A DNA stretch of 64,000 nucleotides from Acidovorax sp. KKS102 (GTDB lineage Bacteria > Pseudomonadota > Gammaproteobacteria > Burkholderiales > Burkholderiaceae_C), in contig NC_018708.1 of the NCBI RefSeq assembly GCF_000302535.1, forward strand, positions 744,001 through 808,000. The letters run 5' to 3'. Shown piece after piece: positions 25,734 through 35,807 of the stretch. The position numbers were made by a program, and so were the translations under genes. The notes beneath the pieces are model-generated. The model was given only the letters and a program-made list of their open reading frames with translations. It was not told where the DNA came from and did no database searches. Position 1 is the first letter of the stretch. Each line of letters opens with the position of its first letter.

Positions 25734-26723
25734 ATGACCGCCACCACTTCCCGCCGCCATCTCCTGACCACTGGCCTGGGCCTCGCAGGCCTTGCTGCAT
25801 TGCCCGCCATGGCGCAAGACAAGTTCCCTTCGCGCCCGATCACGCTGGTGGTGCCCTTCCCGCCGGGTGGGTCGGTGGACATCATGGCGCGCCAGTATTC
25901 CGAGCCGCTGTCGCGCGTGCTGGGCGTGCCCATCGTGGTGGAAAACCGCGCCGGCGCGGGTGGCTCGGTGGGCGCGCAGTATGTGGCGCGCTCCAAGGCC
26001 GATGGCTACACCCTGGTCGTGTCGTCGCAAAGCAGTCACCTGGCCAACCCGCTGACCCAGCCCAAGATCGGCTACGACCCGGTCAAGGATTTTGAGAACA
26101 TCGCCATCCTGGGCCGCCAGCCCAACGCGCTGGTGGTGCACAGCAGCCTGCCGTTCAAGACCTTCAAGGAGTTCATCGACTACGCCAAGAAGAACCCGGG
26201 CAAGCTCAACTACGGCAGCGGCGGCGTGGGCAGCATGGGCCAGCTCAATGTGGAAATGCTCAAGGTGTCCACGGGCGTGTTCACCACGCACATTCCCTAC
26301 CGTGGGGGCACGCCGCTGATCACGGGCGTGCTGGGCAACGAGGTGCAGTTCATCCTCGACAACCTGGTCATCATGCTGCCGCATATCCAGGCGGGTAAGG
26401 TGCGCGCCCTGGCTGTGGCCGCCGACCAGCGGCTGCCGCAGCTGCCGGGCGTGCCCACCATGGCCGAGGTGGGCCACCCCGAGCTGAACCTTACCTCCTG
26501 GACCGGTCTGGCCGCCCCGGCCGGCACGCCCGAGTCTGTGGTGCAGACCCTGTACAAAGCCGTGCGCCAGGTGGCCACGTCGCCCGCCATGGTGGCCAAC
26601 CTCAAGGACCGGGGCGTGATCGTGCCGGAAGAGATGCCGCCCGCTGCGTTCGAAAAGATGATGGCCGACCGCATGGTGAAGTTCGGCGCAGTCGTCAAAC
26701 GCGCGGGCATCACCGCCGAATAA
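25734..26723 (+). CDS. Bug-family (TctC) tripartite tricarboxylate transporter substrate-binding protein
   Basis: 329 aa periplasmic receptor. The N-terminus TSRRHLLTTGLGLAGLAALPAMAQ resembles a twin-arginine signal. Bug motifs: PSRPITLVVPFPPGGSVDIMAR, VVENRAGAGGSVGAQYVA and YRGGTPLITGVLGNEVQFI. No TctA/TctB membrane genes are nearby, as is common for the expanded Bug families of Burkholderiales. 65 bp behind the M20 peptidase, likely one operon. Confidence 0.92.
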   Translation: MTATTSRRHLLTTGLGLAGLAALPAMAQDKFPSRPITLVVPFPPGGSVDIMARQYSEPLSRVLGVPIVVENRAGAGGSVGAQYVARSKADGYTLVVSSQSSHLANPLTQPKIGYDPVKDFENIAILGRQPNALVVHSSLPFKTFKEFIDYAKKNPGKLNYGSGGVGSMGQLNVEMLKVSTGVFTTHIPYRGGTPLITGVLGNEVQFILDNLVIMLPHIQAGKVRALAVAADQRLPQLPGVPTMAEVGHPELNLTSWTGLAAPAGTPESVVQTLYKAVRQVATSPAMVANLKDRGVIVPEEMPPAAFEKMMADRMVKFGAVVKRAGITAE

Positions 26724-26770
26724 ACCGGTCCACCTGCCCGTAGCGCGCCGGTTTTGAGCGATTTTGCTCG

Positions 26771-26815
26771 GTAGCGCTACGTTCATATGCCTTGACAGCT
26801 ATGAAAATGAGAGCG
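26771..26815 (+). repeat. Hairpin repeat (AGCTAT family), copy 4
   Basis: GTAGCGCTACGTTCATATGC, CTTGACAGCTATGAAAATGA, GAGC, between the Bug receptor and pyrC, 39 bp before the pyrC start. Confidence 0.7.
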
Positions 26816-26853
26816 TTTGGGAGCCTCTTGCCCACAATGGGACAATCACACCC

Positions 26854-27894
26854 ATGACTGCAGCCCCCGAAACCCTCACCATCACCCGCCCCGACGACTG
26901 GCACCTGCATGTGCGCGACGGCGAGCCCTTGCACACCGTTGTGCCGCACACGGCCGCCCAGTTCGGCCGCGCCATCATCATGCCCAACCTGCGCCCACCG
27001 GTCACCACGGCCGAGCAGGCCCTGGCGTACAAGCAGCGCATCCTGGCCGCCGTGCCCGCCGGTATGCAGTTCGAGCCGCTGATGACGCTGTACCTGACGG
27101 ACAACCTGCCGCCCGAAGAAATCGTGCGCGCCAAGGCCGCCGGCGTGGTGGCCTGCAAGCTCTACCCCGCAGGCGCCACCACCAACAGCGATGCGGGCGT
27201 GACCGACATCCGCAAGACCTACAAAACGCTCGAAGCGATGCAGAAGGCCGGCATGCTCCTGCTGGTGCACGGCGAGGTCACCAGCAGCGACATCGACCTG
27301 TTCGACCGCGAGGCCGTGTTCATCGAGCAGCAACTCATCCCGCTGCGCCGCGACTTCCCCGAGCTGAAGATCGTCTTCGAGCACATCACCACCAAGGACG
27401 CGGCCGACTACGTGATGCAGGCCGACCGCTTCACGGCCGCCACCATCACCGCGCACCACCTGCTGTACAACCGCAACGCCATCTTCATCGGCGGCGTGCG
27501 TCCGCACTACTACTGCCTGCCCGTGCTCAAACGCGAAACGCACCGCGTGGCCCTGGTGCAGGCCGCCACCAGCGGCAGCGGCAAGTTCTTTCTGGGCACC
27601 GACAGCGCACCCCACCCGGCGCACCTCAAGGAGCACGCCACCGGCTGCGCGGGCTGCTACACCGCCCACGCCGCCATCGAGATGTATGCCGAGGCATTCG
27701 ACAACGCCGGTGCGCTCGACCAGCTCGAAGGCTTTGCCAGCTTCCACGGCCCGGACTTCTACAGCCTGCCGCGCAACACCGGCACCATCACCCTGCGCCG
27801 CGAGTCGTGGACACCGCCCGACAGCTTTGCGTTTGGCGAAGCCGAACTCAAGCCCCTGCGCGCCGGTGAAGCCCTGCCGTGGCGGCTGGTGTAA
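26854..27894 (+). CDS. pyrC: Dihydroorotase (class II)
   Basis: Third step of pyrimidine biosynthesis, cyclising N-carbamoyl-aspartate to dihydroorotate. 346 aa. The zinc motif DWHLHVRDG is at about residues 14-22, the carboxylated Lys in [15 protein letters not shown], His ligands in LLVHGEV and FEHITTKDA, and the catalytic Asp in FLGTDSAPH. The start is at 26854; the wording is that of the short, gammaproteobacterial-type PyrC. Its 3' end overlaps the next gene by 16 bp. Confidence 0.96.
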   Translation: MTAAPETLTITRPDDWHLHVRDGEPLHTVVPHTAAQFGRAIIMPNLRPPVTTAEQALAYKQRILAAVPAGMQFEPLMTLYLTDNLPPEEIVRAKAAGVVACKLYPAGATTNSDAGVTDIRKTYKTLEAMQKAGMLLLVHGEVTSSDIDLFDREAVFIEQQLIPLRRDFPELKIVFEHITTKDAADYVMQADRFTAATITAHHLLYNRNAIFIGGVRPHYYCLPVLKRETHRVALVQAATSGSGKFFLGTDSAPHPAHLKEHATGCAGCYTAHAAIEMYAEAFDNAGALDQLEGFASFHGPDFYSLPRNTGTITLRRESWTPPDSFAFGEAELKPLRAGEALPWRLV

Positions 27895-28652
27895 GTCAGC
27901 CTTTCGACGCCATCGACTGGAGCGCTCCCTGGCTGGCGCCGTGGCGCGCCCTGGGCCAACCCCTGGCCCAGCAGCTGCTGCAGGATGACCCATCGGTGCA
28001 CCAGACATTGCAGACCGCAGCGCCACAGGCTGCCCCGGTGGTCTTCGTCCCCCAGTCCGACCTACCCGAAGGCACCGCCTACGAGCAGTACATCTGGGAC
28101 ACCCGCCGTGTGCCCACGCGCGACAACCTGCACGACTTCTTCAACGGCCTGGTCTGGCTGCAGTTTCCGCGAACCAAGCGGCGCCTGAACCAGCTGCAGG
28201 CCCAGGCCATCGCCGCCGATGGCGTGCAGGCCGTGCGCGGACCGCTGCGCGATGCACTCACGGTGTTTGATGAAAACGGCGCACTGCTGCAGGCGCCGGA
28301 TGCCCTGTGGGACGCGCTCCGGGCGAGGGACTGGCAGCGCCTGTTCATCGACCTGCGCCCGCTGTGGCGCGAGGCCCGGCTGGTGCTGTTCGGGCACGCA
28401 CTGCTCGAAAAGCTGGTCTCTCCACGAAAACCCATGGTGGCGCACGTATTTCATGCGCCGGTAGCTATGAATTCAATAGCGTATGTGGATGGGTGGCTGG
28501 CCGATCAGGTAGAAGCCTCGGCATGGTCCACCAAGCCCTTCACGCCGCTGCCGGTGCTGGGCGTGCCCGGCTGGTGGCCTGCCAACGAGGCGCCGGGCTT
28601 CTATGACGATGCGCAGGTGTTCCGGCCCTTGCGCGCAGCGCCTGTGCCGTAA
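27879..28652 (+). CDS. DUF3025 domain-containing protein
   Basis: 257 aa protein of unknown function. Conserved-looking stretches: [12 protein letters not shown] at the N-terminus, [27 protein letters not shown] at about residues 80-106, [11 protein letters not shown], and a C-terminal [21 protein letters not shown]. No signal peptide or membrane segment. The only sensible start is a GTG at 27879 inside the pyrC 3' end, so translation is probably coupled to pyrC. A partial copy of the hairpin repeat lies in the coding sequence at 28459-28486. Confidence 0.85.
   Translation: MAAGVSQPFDAIDWSAPWLAPWRALGQPLAQQLLQDDPSVHQTLQTAAPQAAPVVFVPQSDLPEGTAYEQYIWDTRRVPTRDNLHDFFNGLVWLQFPRTKRRLNQLQAQAIAADGVQAVRGPLRDALTVFDENGALLQAPDALWDALRARDWQRLFIDLRPLWREARLVLFGHALLEKLVSPRKPMVAHVFHAPVAMNSIAYVDGWLADQVEASAWSTKPFTPLPVLGVPGWWPANEAPGFYDDAQVFRPLRAAPVP
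28459..28486 (+). repeat. Hairpin repeat (AGCTAT family), partial copy 5 inside the DUF3025 gene
   Basis: CCGGTAGCTATGAATTCAAT, AGCGTATG: an in-frame fragment encoding [26 protein letters not shown] can form a small hairpin. Assignment to the family is weaker than for the full copies. Confidence 0.4.
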
Positions 28653-28835
28653 TTCCCGCCAAGCCTTGTGTGATAAGGCCCTGGCCGGGGTTTGCACCTA
28701 CCATAGCGCGATGCAATCGCGGCCATGGGGCGGGTGCCGTTGTCACCCAGGGTGGCGGCGCTTGAAGCGCGGCACCCGGCCCCCATCTGAGCCAGCAAAC
28801 ACTCGTTGTTGTTTACCCCACGGAGAAACCATTCC

Positions 28836-29717
28836 ATGAAGCGGATCCTTTTGTTTGTGATGACCAACCTGGCCGTCGTTGTCGTGCTGGGGGTGGTGGC
28901 CAGCCTGCTGGGCGTCAACCGCTACCTCACGGCCAACGGCCTGAACCTGGGCGCGCTGCTGGGCTTCGCGCTGGTCATGGGTTTTGGCGGCGCGATCATC
29001 TCGCTGCTCATCAGCAAGCCCATGGCCAAGTGGACCTCGGGCGTGCGCGTGATCGACGGCTCCGGCTCGCCCGACGAGCGCTGGATCGTCGAGACCGTGC
29101 GCAAGTTCGCCGACCAGGCCCAGATCGGCATGCCTGAAGTCGGCATCTTTGAAGGCGACCCCAATGCCTTTGCCACGGGCGCGTTCAAGAACTCGGCGCT
29201 GGTGGCCGTGTCCACCGGCCTGCTGCAGGGCATGACGCGCGAAGAGGTCGAGGCCGTGATCGGCCATGAAGTGGCCCACATCGCCAACGGCGACATGGTG
29301 ACCATGACGCTGATCCAGGGCGTGATGAACACCTTTGTGGTGTTCCTGTCGCGCGTGATTGGCTATGCGGTGGACAGCTTTCTGCGCAAGAACGACGAGA
29401 ACAGCTCGGGCCCCGGCATCGGCTACTACGTGACCACCATCGTGCTCGACATCGTGCTGGGCTTCCTGGCCGCGATGATCGTGGCCTGGTTCAGCCGCCA
29501 GCGCGAGTTCCGCGCCGACGCAGGCGCTGCCCAGCTGATGGGACGCCGCCAGCCCATGATCAACGCGCTGGCCCGCCTGGGCGGCATGCACCCCGGCGAG
29601 CTGCCCAAGAGCGTGGCGGCCATGGGCATCGCCGGTGGCATTGGCAAGCTGTTCAGCACCCACCCGCCCATCGAAGAGCGCATTGCTGCGTTGCAAAACG
29701 CTCAGCAGCAGCATTAA
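28836..29717 (+). CDS. htpX: Membrane zinc metalloprotease HtpX
   Basis: 293 aa inner-membrane M48 protease in quality control of membrane proteins. Two N-terminal membrane segments (about 5-25 and 35-55), the zinc motif [10 protein letters not shown] at about residue 145, two further segments around 160-205, then the Glu ligand in [14 protein letters not shown] and [12 protein letters not shown] at the end. The start is at 28836. Ends in a strong terminator. The 183 bp upstream hold no gene; I could not assign a heat-shock promoter with confidence. Confidence 0.96.
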   Translation: MKRILLFVMTNLAVVVVLGVVASLLGVNRYLTANGLNLGALLGFALVMGFGGAIISLLISKPMAKWTSGVRVIDGSGSPDERWIVETVRKFADQAQIGMPEVGIFEGDPNAFATGAFKNSALVAVSTGLLQGMTREEVEAVIGHEVAHIANGDMVTMTLIQGVMNTFVVFLSRVIGYAVDSFLRKNDENSSGPGIGYYVTTIVLDIVLGFLAAMIVAWFSRQREFRADAGAAQLMGRRQPMINALARLGGMHPGELPKSVAAMGIAGGIGKLFSTHPPIEERIAALQNAQQQH

Positions 29718-29751
29718 CCCGCTGCAGGCGCTGCGCCTGACCGACCCGAGG

Positions 29752-29785
29752 GCCGCCACAGTCTTGCACTGTGGCGGCTTTTTTT
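29752..29785 (+). terminator. Rho-independent terminator after htpX
   Basis: GCCGCCACAG (29752-29761), loop TCTTGCA, CTGTGGCGGC (29769-29778), then seven T: a 10-bp perfect stem. Confidence 0.95.
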
Positions 29786-29953
29786 GTGGGTGTGCGGGCA
29801 GCTGTTGGGCGGCTGTTGCTTTGGCGCTCCGGCAGGGTGGGGCCTGTTGTGTGCCGGCTCAAGGACTTGTAACCTTTTGTCGATACATTCCCGACGGGTG
29901 CCTCCCTGAACGGTAGGCCCGCGTTGTCCCAATCACCCTCACGAGAGCCTCCC

Positions 29954-31537
29954 ATGTCCATCTCCCACGCACGTGTTGCCGTCCGCCTGGCCCTGGCTTT
30001 TGGTGTGGTCTGCCTCGTCATGTCCCTGTCGGCGGCGGTGGGCATCTGGCGGCTGGCCGGGCTGCAGGACATTGCGGACGACCTGGGCGGTGCGTCGTCC
30101 GAGCGCGCGCTGCTGGCGCGGGAGCTGCACGCCATCGTGGTGCTCAGCTCGGCCCGCGCCGAAACGCTGCTGGAGATCGATAACAACCCCACCTATGCGG
30201 CACGCATCGACGCCGACCGCAAGACCACCTCGGCCCGCTCGTCCGAAGTACGCAAGCGCCTGGACGAGCTGGCGGCAGACCCGGAATCGCAGGCCTTGTT
30301 CGACACCATTGACAAGGCCGGCAACGGCTTTCGCACGGTTCGGGACGACCTCGTCAAGCGCCGCAAGGCGGGCGAGGCCTTGCCGCCCGACGCCATTGCC
30401 AACCAGCTGCGCCCTGCCGCTGACGCCTATGCCGCTGCCGTGGACAAGCTGGCCGACTACCAGCGCCAGCGCGTGGCCGAGGCGCGCGCCGCTGCGGCCC
30501 GCAGCGAGAGCCAGGGCATCACGCTGCTGGCAGCGGGCTCGCTGGTGGGCCTGCTGCTGAGCCTGGCCTGCGCCTGGCTGCTGTCGCGCTCCATCCTGCA
30601 GCCCTTGGCCCATGCGTCCGAAGTGACTGACCGCATTGCCGAAGGCGACCTCACCTCCCCCGTGCCCGCGCCGCAGGCGGGTAACCGCGACGAACTGCAA
30701 GCGCTGCTGGCGCGCCTGGGCGGCATGCAGGCGCGGCTGGCCGAGCTGGTGGTGGGCATGCGCCAGGCCAGCACGTCGGTGGCCGGGGCCAGCAGCGAGA
30801 TCGCGGCGGGCAACAGCGACCTGTCGGCCCGCACCGAGCAGACGGCCTCCAACCTCGAAGAGATCGCCGCCAGCATGGAGGAGCTGCTGGCCACCGTGCG
30901 CCACAGCGCCGACGCGGCTGCGCAGGCCAGCACCCTGGCCACTGGCGCCAGCAGCGTCGCCCAGCGCGGGCGCGAGGCGGTGGACCGTGTCGTGGGCACC
31001 ATGGATGGCATTGCGCTGTCGTCGCGCCGCATAGCGGACATCACCAGCGTCATCGATGGCATTGCCTTCCAGACCAACATCCTGGCGCTGAACGCTGCCG
31101 TGGAGGCGGCCCGTGCGGGCGAGCAGGGGCGGGGCTTTGCGGTGGTGGCCAGCGAAGTGCGCAGCTTGGCCCAGCGCTCGGCCACGGCGGCCAAGGAGAT
31201 CGGGGGCTTGATCAGCGACAGCGTACGGCAGGTGGACGAGGGCACGCAGCTGGTCCACGCCGCTGGCAGCACCATGGGCGAGATCGTCCAGTCCGTGCAG
31301 CAGGTGGCTACCATCATTGGCGAGATCAGCACTGCCGCCCGCGAGCAGACCACGGGCCTCAGCCAGGTGGGCGAGGCGGTCTCGCAGCTCGACCAGATGA
31401 CCCAGCAGAACGCCGCGCTGGTGGAAGAGTCGTCCGCCGCCGCGCAAGGCCTGCGCGTGCAGGCGCAGCAACTGGCCGAGCTGGTGGAGGCCTTCCGCCT
31501 GCCTGCAGCCGCTGGGGGCCAGAAGGCGCTGCGGTAA
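29954..31537 (+). CDS. Methyl-accepting chemotaxis protein
   Basis: 527 aa chemoreceptor. First membrane segment about residues 9-30, a periplasmic four-helix-bundle sensor domain (about 31-190), second segment [21 protein letters not shown] (about 192-212), a HAMP region (about 213-265), then the signalling domain. The hairpin tip [37 protein letters not shown] binds CheA/CheW. No CheR-tethering pentapeptide at the C-terminus (GGQKALR). Ligand unknown; no chemotaxis partners nearby. Confidence 0.95.
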   Translation: MSISHARVAVRLALAFGVVCLVMSLSAAVGIWRLAGLQDIADDLGGASSERALLARELHAIVVLSSARAETLLEIDNNPTYAARIDADRKTTSARSSEVRKRLDELAADPESQALFDTIDKAGNGFRTVRDDLVKRRKAGEALPPDAIANQLRPAADAYAAAVDKLADYQRQRVAEARAAAARSESQGITLLAAGSLVGLLLSLACAWLLSRSILQPLAHASEVTDRIAEGDLTSPVPAPQAGNRDELQALLARLGGMQARLAELVVGMRQASTSVAGASSEIAAGNSDLSARTEQTASNLEEIAASMEELLATVRHSADAAAQASTLATGASSVAQRGREAVDRVVGTMDGIALSSRRIADITSVIDGIAFQTNILALNAAVEAARAGEQGRGFAVVASEVRSLAQRSATAAKEIGGLISDSVRQVDEGTQLVHAAGSTMGEIVQSVQQVATIIGEISTAAREQTTGLSQVGEAVSQLDQMTQQNAALVEESSAAAQGLRVQAQQLAELVEAFRLPAAAGGQKALR

Positions 31538-31546
31538 GCCTGCAGG

Positions 31547-33067
31547 TCAGGTGCGGGTCACCATCAGCCCCAGCCACGGCCAGTAGGTCAGCGCAAAAAC
31601 CACCAGCAGGATCACCCCGGTCAGCGTGATCACGATGCCGGTGCGCACGAAGTCGTGCGCGTCGAAGGTGTCGGTGCCGTAGGCGATCATGTTCTGCGGC
31701 GCGTTCACCGGCAGGATGAAGCCAAAGCTCACCACGAACTGCAGGATCATCGTCATGCCCACGATGTTGATGCCAGGCGTCTGCACGGTGGACAGCACGC
31801 TGATGACGATGGGAATCATGGTGGACGCCAGCGCCGTGGCGCTGGCAAAGCCCAGGTGAATGACGATCAGGAACGCGGACAGCAGCATCAGGATGGCAAA
31901 GGCCGACGCCATCTGCAGGCCCAGGTGGCCCACGATGAGCTGGGCCAGCCATCCCGCCGCCTTGGTCTGCAGCAGCGCAGAGCCCACGCTGATGCCCACC
32001 GCGAACAGCACCACCGTACCCCACGGGAACCCCTTTTGCGACTGCTTCCAGTCCATCACGCCGATGCGCGGAAACAGCATCAGCGCCACGGCAGCAATGG
32101 TGGTGGAGGTGGTGTCAAAGTCGTGCAGCACCTTCTCGGTGGACCAGAACCCCAGCAGCACCAGCACCACGGCCAGCAGCTTCCACTGGTTCAGCGTCAT
32201 CGGGCCCAGTTCGGCCAGCTGCTGCCGAATGGTCTCCTGCCCGCCCGCAATTTCCTTCATCTCGGGCTTCATCATGCGCGTCATGATGAAGAACAGCGCC
32301 ACCGTCATCAGGGCTGCAAATGGGGCGGCCGCCACAAACCATTCGCCCCAGGTGATCTGCGCACCGAGCTGCTTTTCGATGAAGCCGATGGCCACCATGT
32401 TCTGCGCGGCGGCGGTCTTGACGCCCACGTTCCAGATGCTGGCCGTCTGCGCCGTGGTGATGACCAGCAGCGCGGCAAAGCGGCTCTTGCGGTCTACCTT
32501 GAAGGCCAGCACAAAGCCCATCATGATCGGCATCAGGCAGGCCACGCGCGCCGTGGTACTGGGCACGATGAACGACAGCAGAAAGCCCACCACCATGGCC
32601 CCGATCACGATGTGGTGCGTCTGGGCGCCGACTTTGGACAGCACCGTGAGCGCGATGCGCCGGTCGAGCCCCGTGGCGGTCATGGCCGACGCAATGAAAC
32701 ACGCGGCAGCGACCAGCGCCACGGCGCTGTTGGCAAAGCCCGAGAGTGCGAGGTTCAGCGCCGCGCCCGTGCCCATGTCCGCGCCATCGGGTTTGGCCAC
32801 GCTGGGTGCGTAGGCCAGCAAGAACACCATCAGCGCGACGATCACCACCGCGCTCACCGAGTATTCGAGCGCTTCGGTCATCCAGACGATCACCGCGAAC
32901 GCGAGGATGGCCAGCATGGTCTGCCCCGCCACCGGCAACCCGGCCGGGGTGGGCAAGGCCAGCACGGCCAGCAGCGCCACCAGGGCGCCGAGCAGGCCGA
33001 GCCGTTTGGCGAGGCTCGCCGATGCAGGGGCAGGTGCCGGGGATGTGGTCGGTGCGGCAGTGGACAT
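31547..33067 (-). CDS. SLC13-family (DASS) anion permease
   Basis: 506 aa, about 12 membrane segments, a Na+-coupled dicarboxylate/anion transporter family. Family features: AVIVWMTEALEYSVSAVVIVAL near the N-terminus, FANSAVALVAAACFIASAMTATGLDRRIA, the SFIVPSTTARVACLMPI hairpin and a second SNT-like region near SFGFILPVNAPQNMIAYG. The start at 33067 follows an antisense-like extension that was dropped. The AraC/DJ-1 regulator gene lies 173 bp upstream on the same strand; the two may form a unit. Confidence 0.92.
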   Translation of the reverse strand: MSTAAPTTSPAPAPASASLAKRLGLLGALVALLAVLALPTPAGLPVAGQTMLAILAFAVIVWMTEALEYSVSAVVIVALMVFLLAYAPSVAKPDGADMGTGAALNLALSGFANSAVALVAAACFIASAMTATGLDRRIALTVLSKVGAQTHHIVIGAMVVGFLLSFIVPSTTARVACLMPIMMGFVLAFKVDRKSRFAALLVITTAQTASIWNVGVKTAAAQNMVAIGFIEKQLGAQITWGEWFVAAAPFAALMTVALFFIMTRMMKPEMKEIAGGQETIRQQLAELGPMTLNQWKLLAVVLVLLGFWSTEKVLHDFDTTSTTIAAVALMLFPRIGVMDWKQSQKGFPWGTVVLFAVGISVGSALLQTKAAGWLAQLIVGHLGLQMASAFAILMLLSAFLIVIHLGFASATALASTMIPIVISVLSTVQTPGINIVGMTMILQFVVSFGFILPVNAPQNMIAYGTDTFDAHDFVRTGIVITLTGVILLVVFALTYWPWLGLMVTRT

Positions 33068-33240
33068 GGGGTGGCTCCGGTGAAGGCGCGCTGGGCGCGA
33101 ACCCTTGCGCCGCGCGTGCGGATGCATGGTCGGCCCAAGGGCTTCCAGTGTTGCGCGCTGTCCGCTGCGGGTGTTGATTCAGGTCAAGGAGGAACGGTGG
33201 TGGGACCGCGTTCGCAGCGGGGCGGAGAGGCTGCTGCGTC

Positions 33241-34308
33241 TCATGCCCCCACATCCACCCGCCAGCGCCTGCGCGGCGCACGCAAGGCGTGGCGCTTGCG
33301 GTACTCCCCCGGTGCCATGCCGGTGTAGCGCACAAAGATGCGGCGGAACGCAGCCGGGTCGGCATAGCCGCAGGCCACCGCAATGCTGGGCACACTCTCC
33401 AGCGTCACCTCCAGCAGCACCTTGGCGCGTGCGCAGCGCAGGCTGTGCAAGTGGTCCAGCGGCGACTGCGACAGCTCCTGCTGAAAGTGCCGCAGCAAGG
33501 TGCGCGGGCTCACCGCCGCCGCTTCGGCCAATCGGGCCAGCGAGTACGGTTCGTCCAGATGGTTCTCCATCCAGGCCATGGCGCGGGCCAGGGTGCTGTC
33601 GCGTGTGGCGGGGATGTGTTGCTGCGCGTTGGCCTGCAGGGCGGCACGGGCGCGGTCGTGGTCGGGCCGCAGCACGCTGGCGCAGGTCTGGGCCAGCGCA
33701 TCGCCCAGCGCGTGGCGCACCAGAGCAATCGCCATCTCCCCCAGGCTGTGGGGCAGCGCGCAGCTGAGCCAGGGGCCGTCATCGCTCAGGTCGTGACCGG
33801 CGTCCAGCCCCACCTCGGGAAAGTCCCGCTCAAACCCGGCCAGGTAGAACCACGGCAGGCAGCCGCGGCGGCCCTGCAGGCGCCCGCTCTGCGCCGCCAG
33901 CCAGGCACCGTTGCCCACGGTAAGCACCTTGTGCCCGGCATCCAGCGCAATGCCGATCTGGCGCGAGAGGGCGCGGTGGCGCGACGCCACATCGCGGATG
34001 GCCGGGATGTCGGCCGCGTGGAACGAGGGGATGAACCAGGCCTGTGCGGGGCTGTCGGCCGGCGCCGCCGTGGGCTGCGTGTAGACCGCCAGCGGGCCCG
34101 GCTGGTGCGGCAGGGGCTGGCCCTGGGCATCCAGCAGCCGCCAGGCTAGGCGGGGCGAGCCTGCACCACCTCGCAGGCCGGCCAGCAGGTTGGCGCCGCG
34201 CAAGAGGTCGATGAACTGCAGTGCGTTGCCCACCGCTGATTCGGGCAGCAGCGGGATGTCGATGCGAAAAACCGGTGCCGTCGCAGACAGGACAGAAGAA
34301 CGGGGCAT
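33241..34308 (-). CDS. GlxA-type AraC regulator with DJ-1/PfpI-like domain
   Basis: 355 aa. N-terminal class-I glutamine-amidotransferase-like (DJ-1/PfpI) domain, about residues 15-200, with VLTVGNGAWLAAQSGRLQGRRG; the usual nucleophile-elbow Cys (GxCxG) is replaced by GNGAW, so it is a sensor rather than an enzyme. C-terminal AraC domain, about 240-340, with DEPYSLARLAEAAAVSPRTLLRHFQQEL and GYADPAAFRRIFVRYTGMAPGEYRKR. Divergent from the M20 amidohydrolase (122 bp), so it probably controls that gene and the SLC13 permease. Confidence 0.92.
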   Translation of the reverse strand: MPRSSVLSATAPVFRIDIPLLPESAVGNALQFIDLLRGANLLAGLRGGAGSPRLAWRLLDAQGQPLPHQPGPLAVYTQPTAAPADSPAQAWFIPSFHAADIPAIRDVASRHRALSRQIGIALDAGHKVLTVGNGAWLAAQSGRLQGRRGCLPWFYLAGFERDFPEVGLDAGHDLSDDGPWLSCALPHSLGEMAIALVRHALGDALAQTCASVLRPDHDRARAALQANAQQHIPATRDSTLARAMAWMENHLDEPYSLARLAEAAAVSPRTLLRHFQQELSQSPLDHLHSLRCARAKVLLEVTLESVPSIAVACGYADPAAFRRIFVRYTGMAPGEYRKRHALRAPRRRWRVDVGA

Positions 34309-34430
34309 GGCGATATTGGCTCTGTGGATGGCCATTTTCGCTTGTCTGCAGCGCGGGGTGGGCCCGTAGCATGAACGTGCGTTTTTTGCTGCGTTCCCTT
34401 TTGTTTTCACTTCCTGCACGGATCTGCCTC

Positions 34431-35774
34431 ATGCACAAACCCCTCTCTGCCATCTCGCTGGCCACCGGCCTGCTTCTCAGCGGGCTCACGTTCGCATCGT
34501 CCGCCCAGGCCCAGGCGCTGGATGCCGCCGGCCTGCAGGCCATCGACGCCGCCGTGACGGCCGTGGCGCCCAAGATGGTCAACTGGCGCCGCGACATCCA
34601 TTCCCACCCCGAACTCTCGGGCCAGGAAGTGCGCACCGCCAAGCTGGTGGCCGAGCACCTGAAGAAGCTGGGCATGGAAGTGCAGACCGGCGTGGGCGGC
34701 ACCGGCGTGGTGGGCACGCTCAAGGGCGGCCTGCCCGGCAAGGTGGTGGCCCTGCGCGCCGACATGGACGCGCTGCCCGTGCAGGAGAACACCGGTCTGC
34801 CGTTTGCCAGCAAGGCCAAGGCCAACTACCTGGGCAAGGAAGTGCCTGTGATGCACGCCTGTGGCCATGACGCCCACACCGCCATGCTGATGGGCGCGGC
34901 CGAAGTGCTGGCGGGCATGAAGGCCCAGCTGCCCGGCACGATCAAGTTCATCTTCCAGCCCGCCGAAGAGGGCGCGCCGGTGGAGCCCGATGCCAGCGGC
35001 AAGGTGCCCAGCTTCGGCGCCAAGGCCATGATCGAAGCCGGTGCGCTCAAGGACGTGCAGGCCATCTACGGGCTGCACATCACCTCCAACCTGCCTGGTG
35101 GCGTGGTGGGCTACCGCAGCGGCCCGCTGATGGCCGGGTCGGACAACATCACCATCCATGTGGAAGGGCGGGGTGGCCATGGCTCGTCGCCCTGGGCCAC
35201 CATCGACCCCATCGTGGCCGCCAGCCAGGTGGTGATGGGCCTGCAGACCGTGGTGAGCCGCCAGCTCAACATCAGCCAGGAACCGGCCGTGGTCACCATC
35301 GGCCAGATCCAGGGCGGCACGCGCTACAACATCATCCCCGACAAGGTGGAGATGTTGGGCACGCTGCGCACGTTTGACGAAGACATGCGGCAGGAAGCGC
35401 TCAAGCGCATCACCACCACGGCCGAGTCGATTGCTGCTGCCAGCGGCGCCAAGGCCAGCGTGCGTTTTGGCCCCGTGGCCTATCCCGTGACCACCAACCC
35501 CGCCCAGCTCACGCAGGCCTCGCTGCCCGCGCTGAACCTGGCGATGGGCGGCAAGACCATGGTGATCCCCAAGGTCGCTGGGTCCGAAGACTTCTCGGAG
35601 TTCCAGAAGGTCGTGCCGGGCTTCTTCTACTTCCTGGGTGCGCCACCCAAGGGCAAGGAGTTTGCCAAGGCGCCGCCCAACCACTCTGCGCTGTTCGACA
35701 TCGACGAAGACCAGCTGCCCACCGGCGCACGCAGTCTGGCCGCGCTGGCCGTGGACTTTTTGCAGCGCAAGTAA
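34431..35774 (+). CDS. M20-family amidohydrolase with signal peptide (hippurate/IAA-amino-acid hydrolase type)
   Basis: 447 aa, predicted exported: the N-terminus MHKPLSAISLATGLLLSGLT ends at a cleavable ASSAQAQA. Metal-binding motifs of M20D amidohydrolases: HSHPELSGQE, RADMDALPVQE, MHACGHDAHTAMLMGAA, FQPAEEGAP, and the late VAGSEDFSEFQ. Hydrolyses N-acyl amino acids. The start at 34431 was chosen because it gives a good signal peptide; an ATG at 34371 would add 20 residues. Confidence 0.92.
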   Translation: MHKPLSAISLATGLLLSGLTFASSAQAQALDAAGLQAIDAAVTAVAPKMVNWRRDIHSHPELSGQEVRTAKLVAEHLKKLGMEVQTGVGGTGVVGTLKGGLPGKVVALRADMDALPVQENTGLPFASKAKANYLGKEVPVMHACGHDAHTAMLMGAAEVLAGMKAQLPGTIKFIFQPAEEGAPVEPDASGKVPSFGAKAMIEAGALKDVQAIYGLHITSNLPGGVVGYRSGPLMAGSDNITIHVEGRGGHGSSPWATIDPIVAASQVVMGLQTVVSRQLNISQEPAVVTIGQIQGGTRYNIIPDKVEMLGTLRTFDEDMRQEALKRITTTAESIAAASGAKASVRFGPVAYPVTTNPAQLTQASLPALNLAMGGKTMVIPKVAGSEDFSEFQKVVPGFFYFLGAPPKGKEFAKAPPNHSALFDIDEDQLPTGARSLAALAVDFLQRK

Positions 35775-35807
35775 AAAGAAGCGGAAAGAAGACGGGCGCC
35801 GTGCGGC

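Noticed and set aside
23467-25800. 777-aa open frame on the minus strand
   Set aside because: Only the last 306 residues (from 24387) match the RpiR family; the upstream part is the antisense of the M20 peptidase gene, a common effect of high GC.
28653-28835. Heat-shock (sigma-32) promoter before htpX
   Set aside because: CTTGTG and CACCTACCAT resemble parts of the consensus, but spacing and -10 match are too poor to support it.
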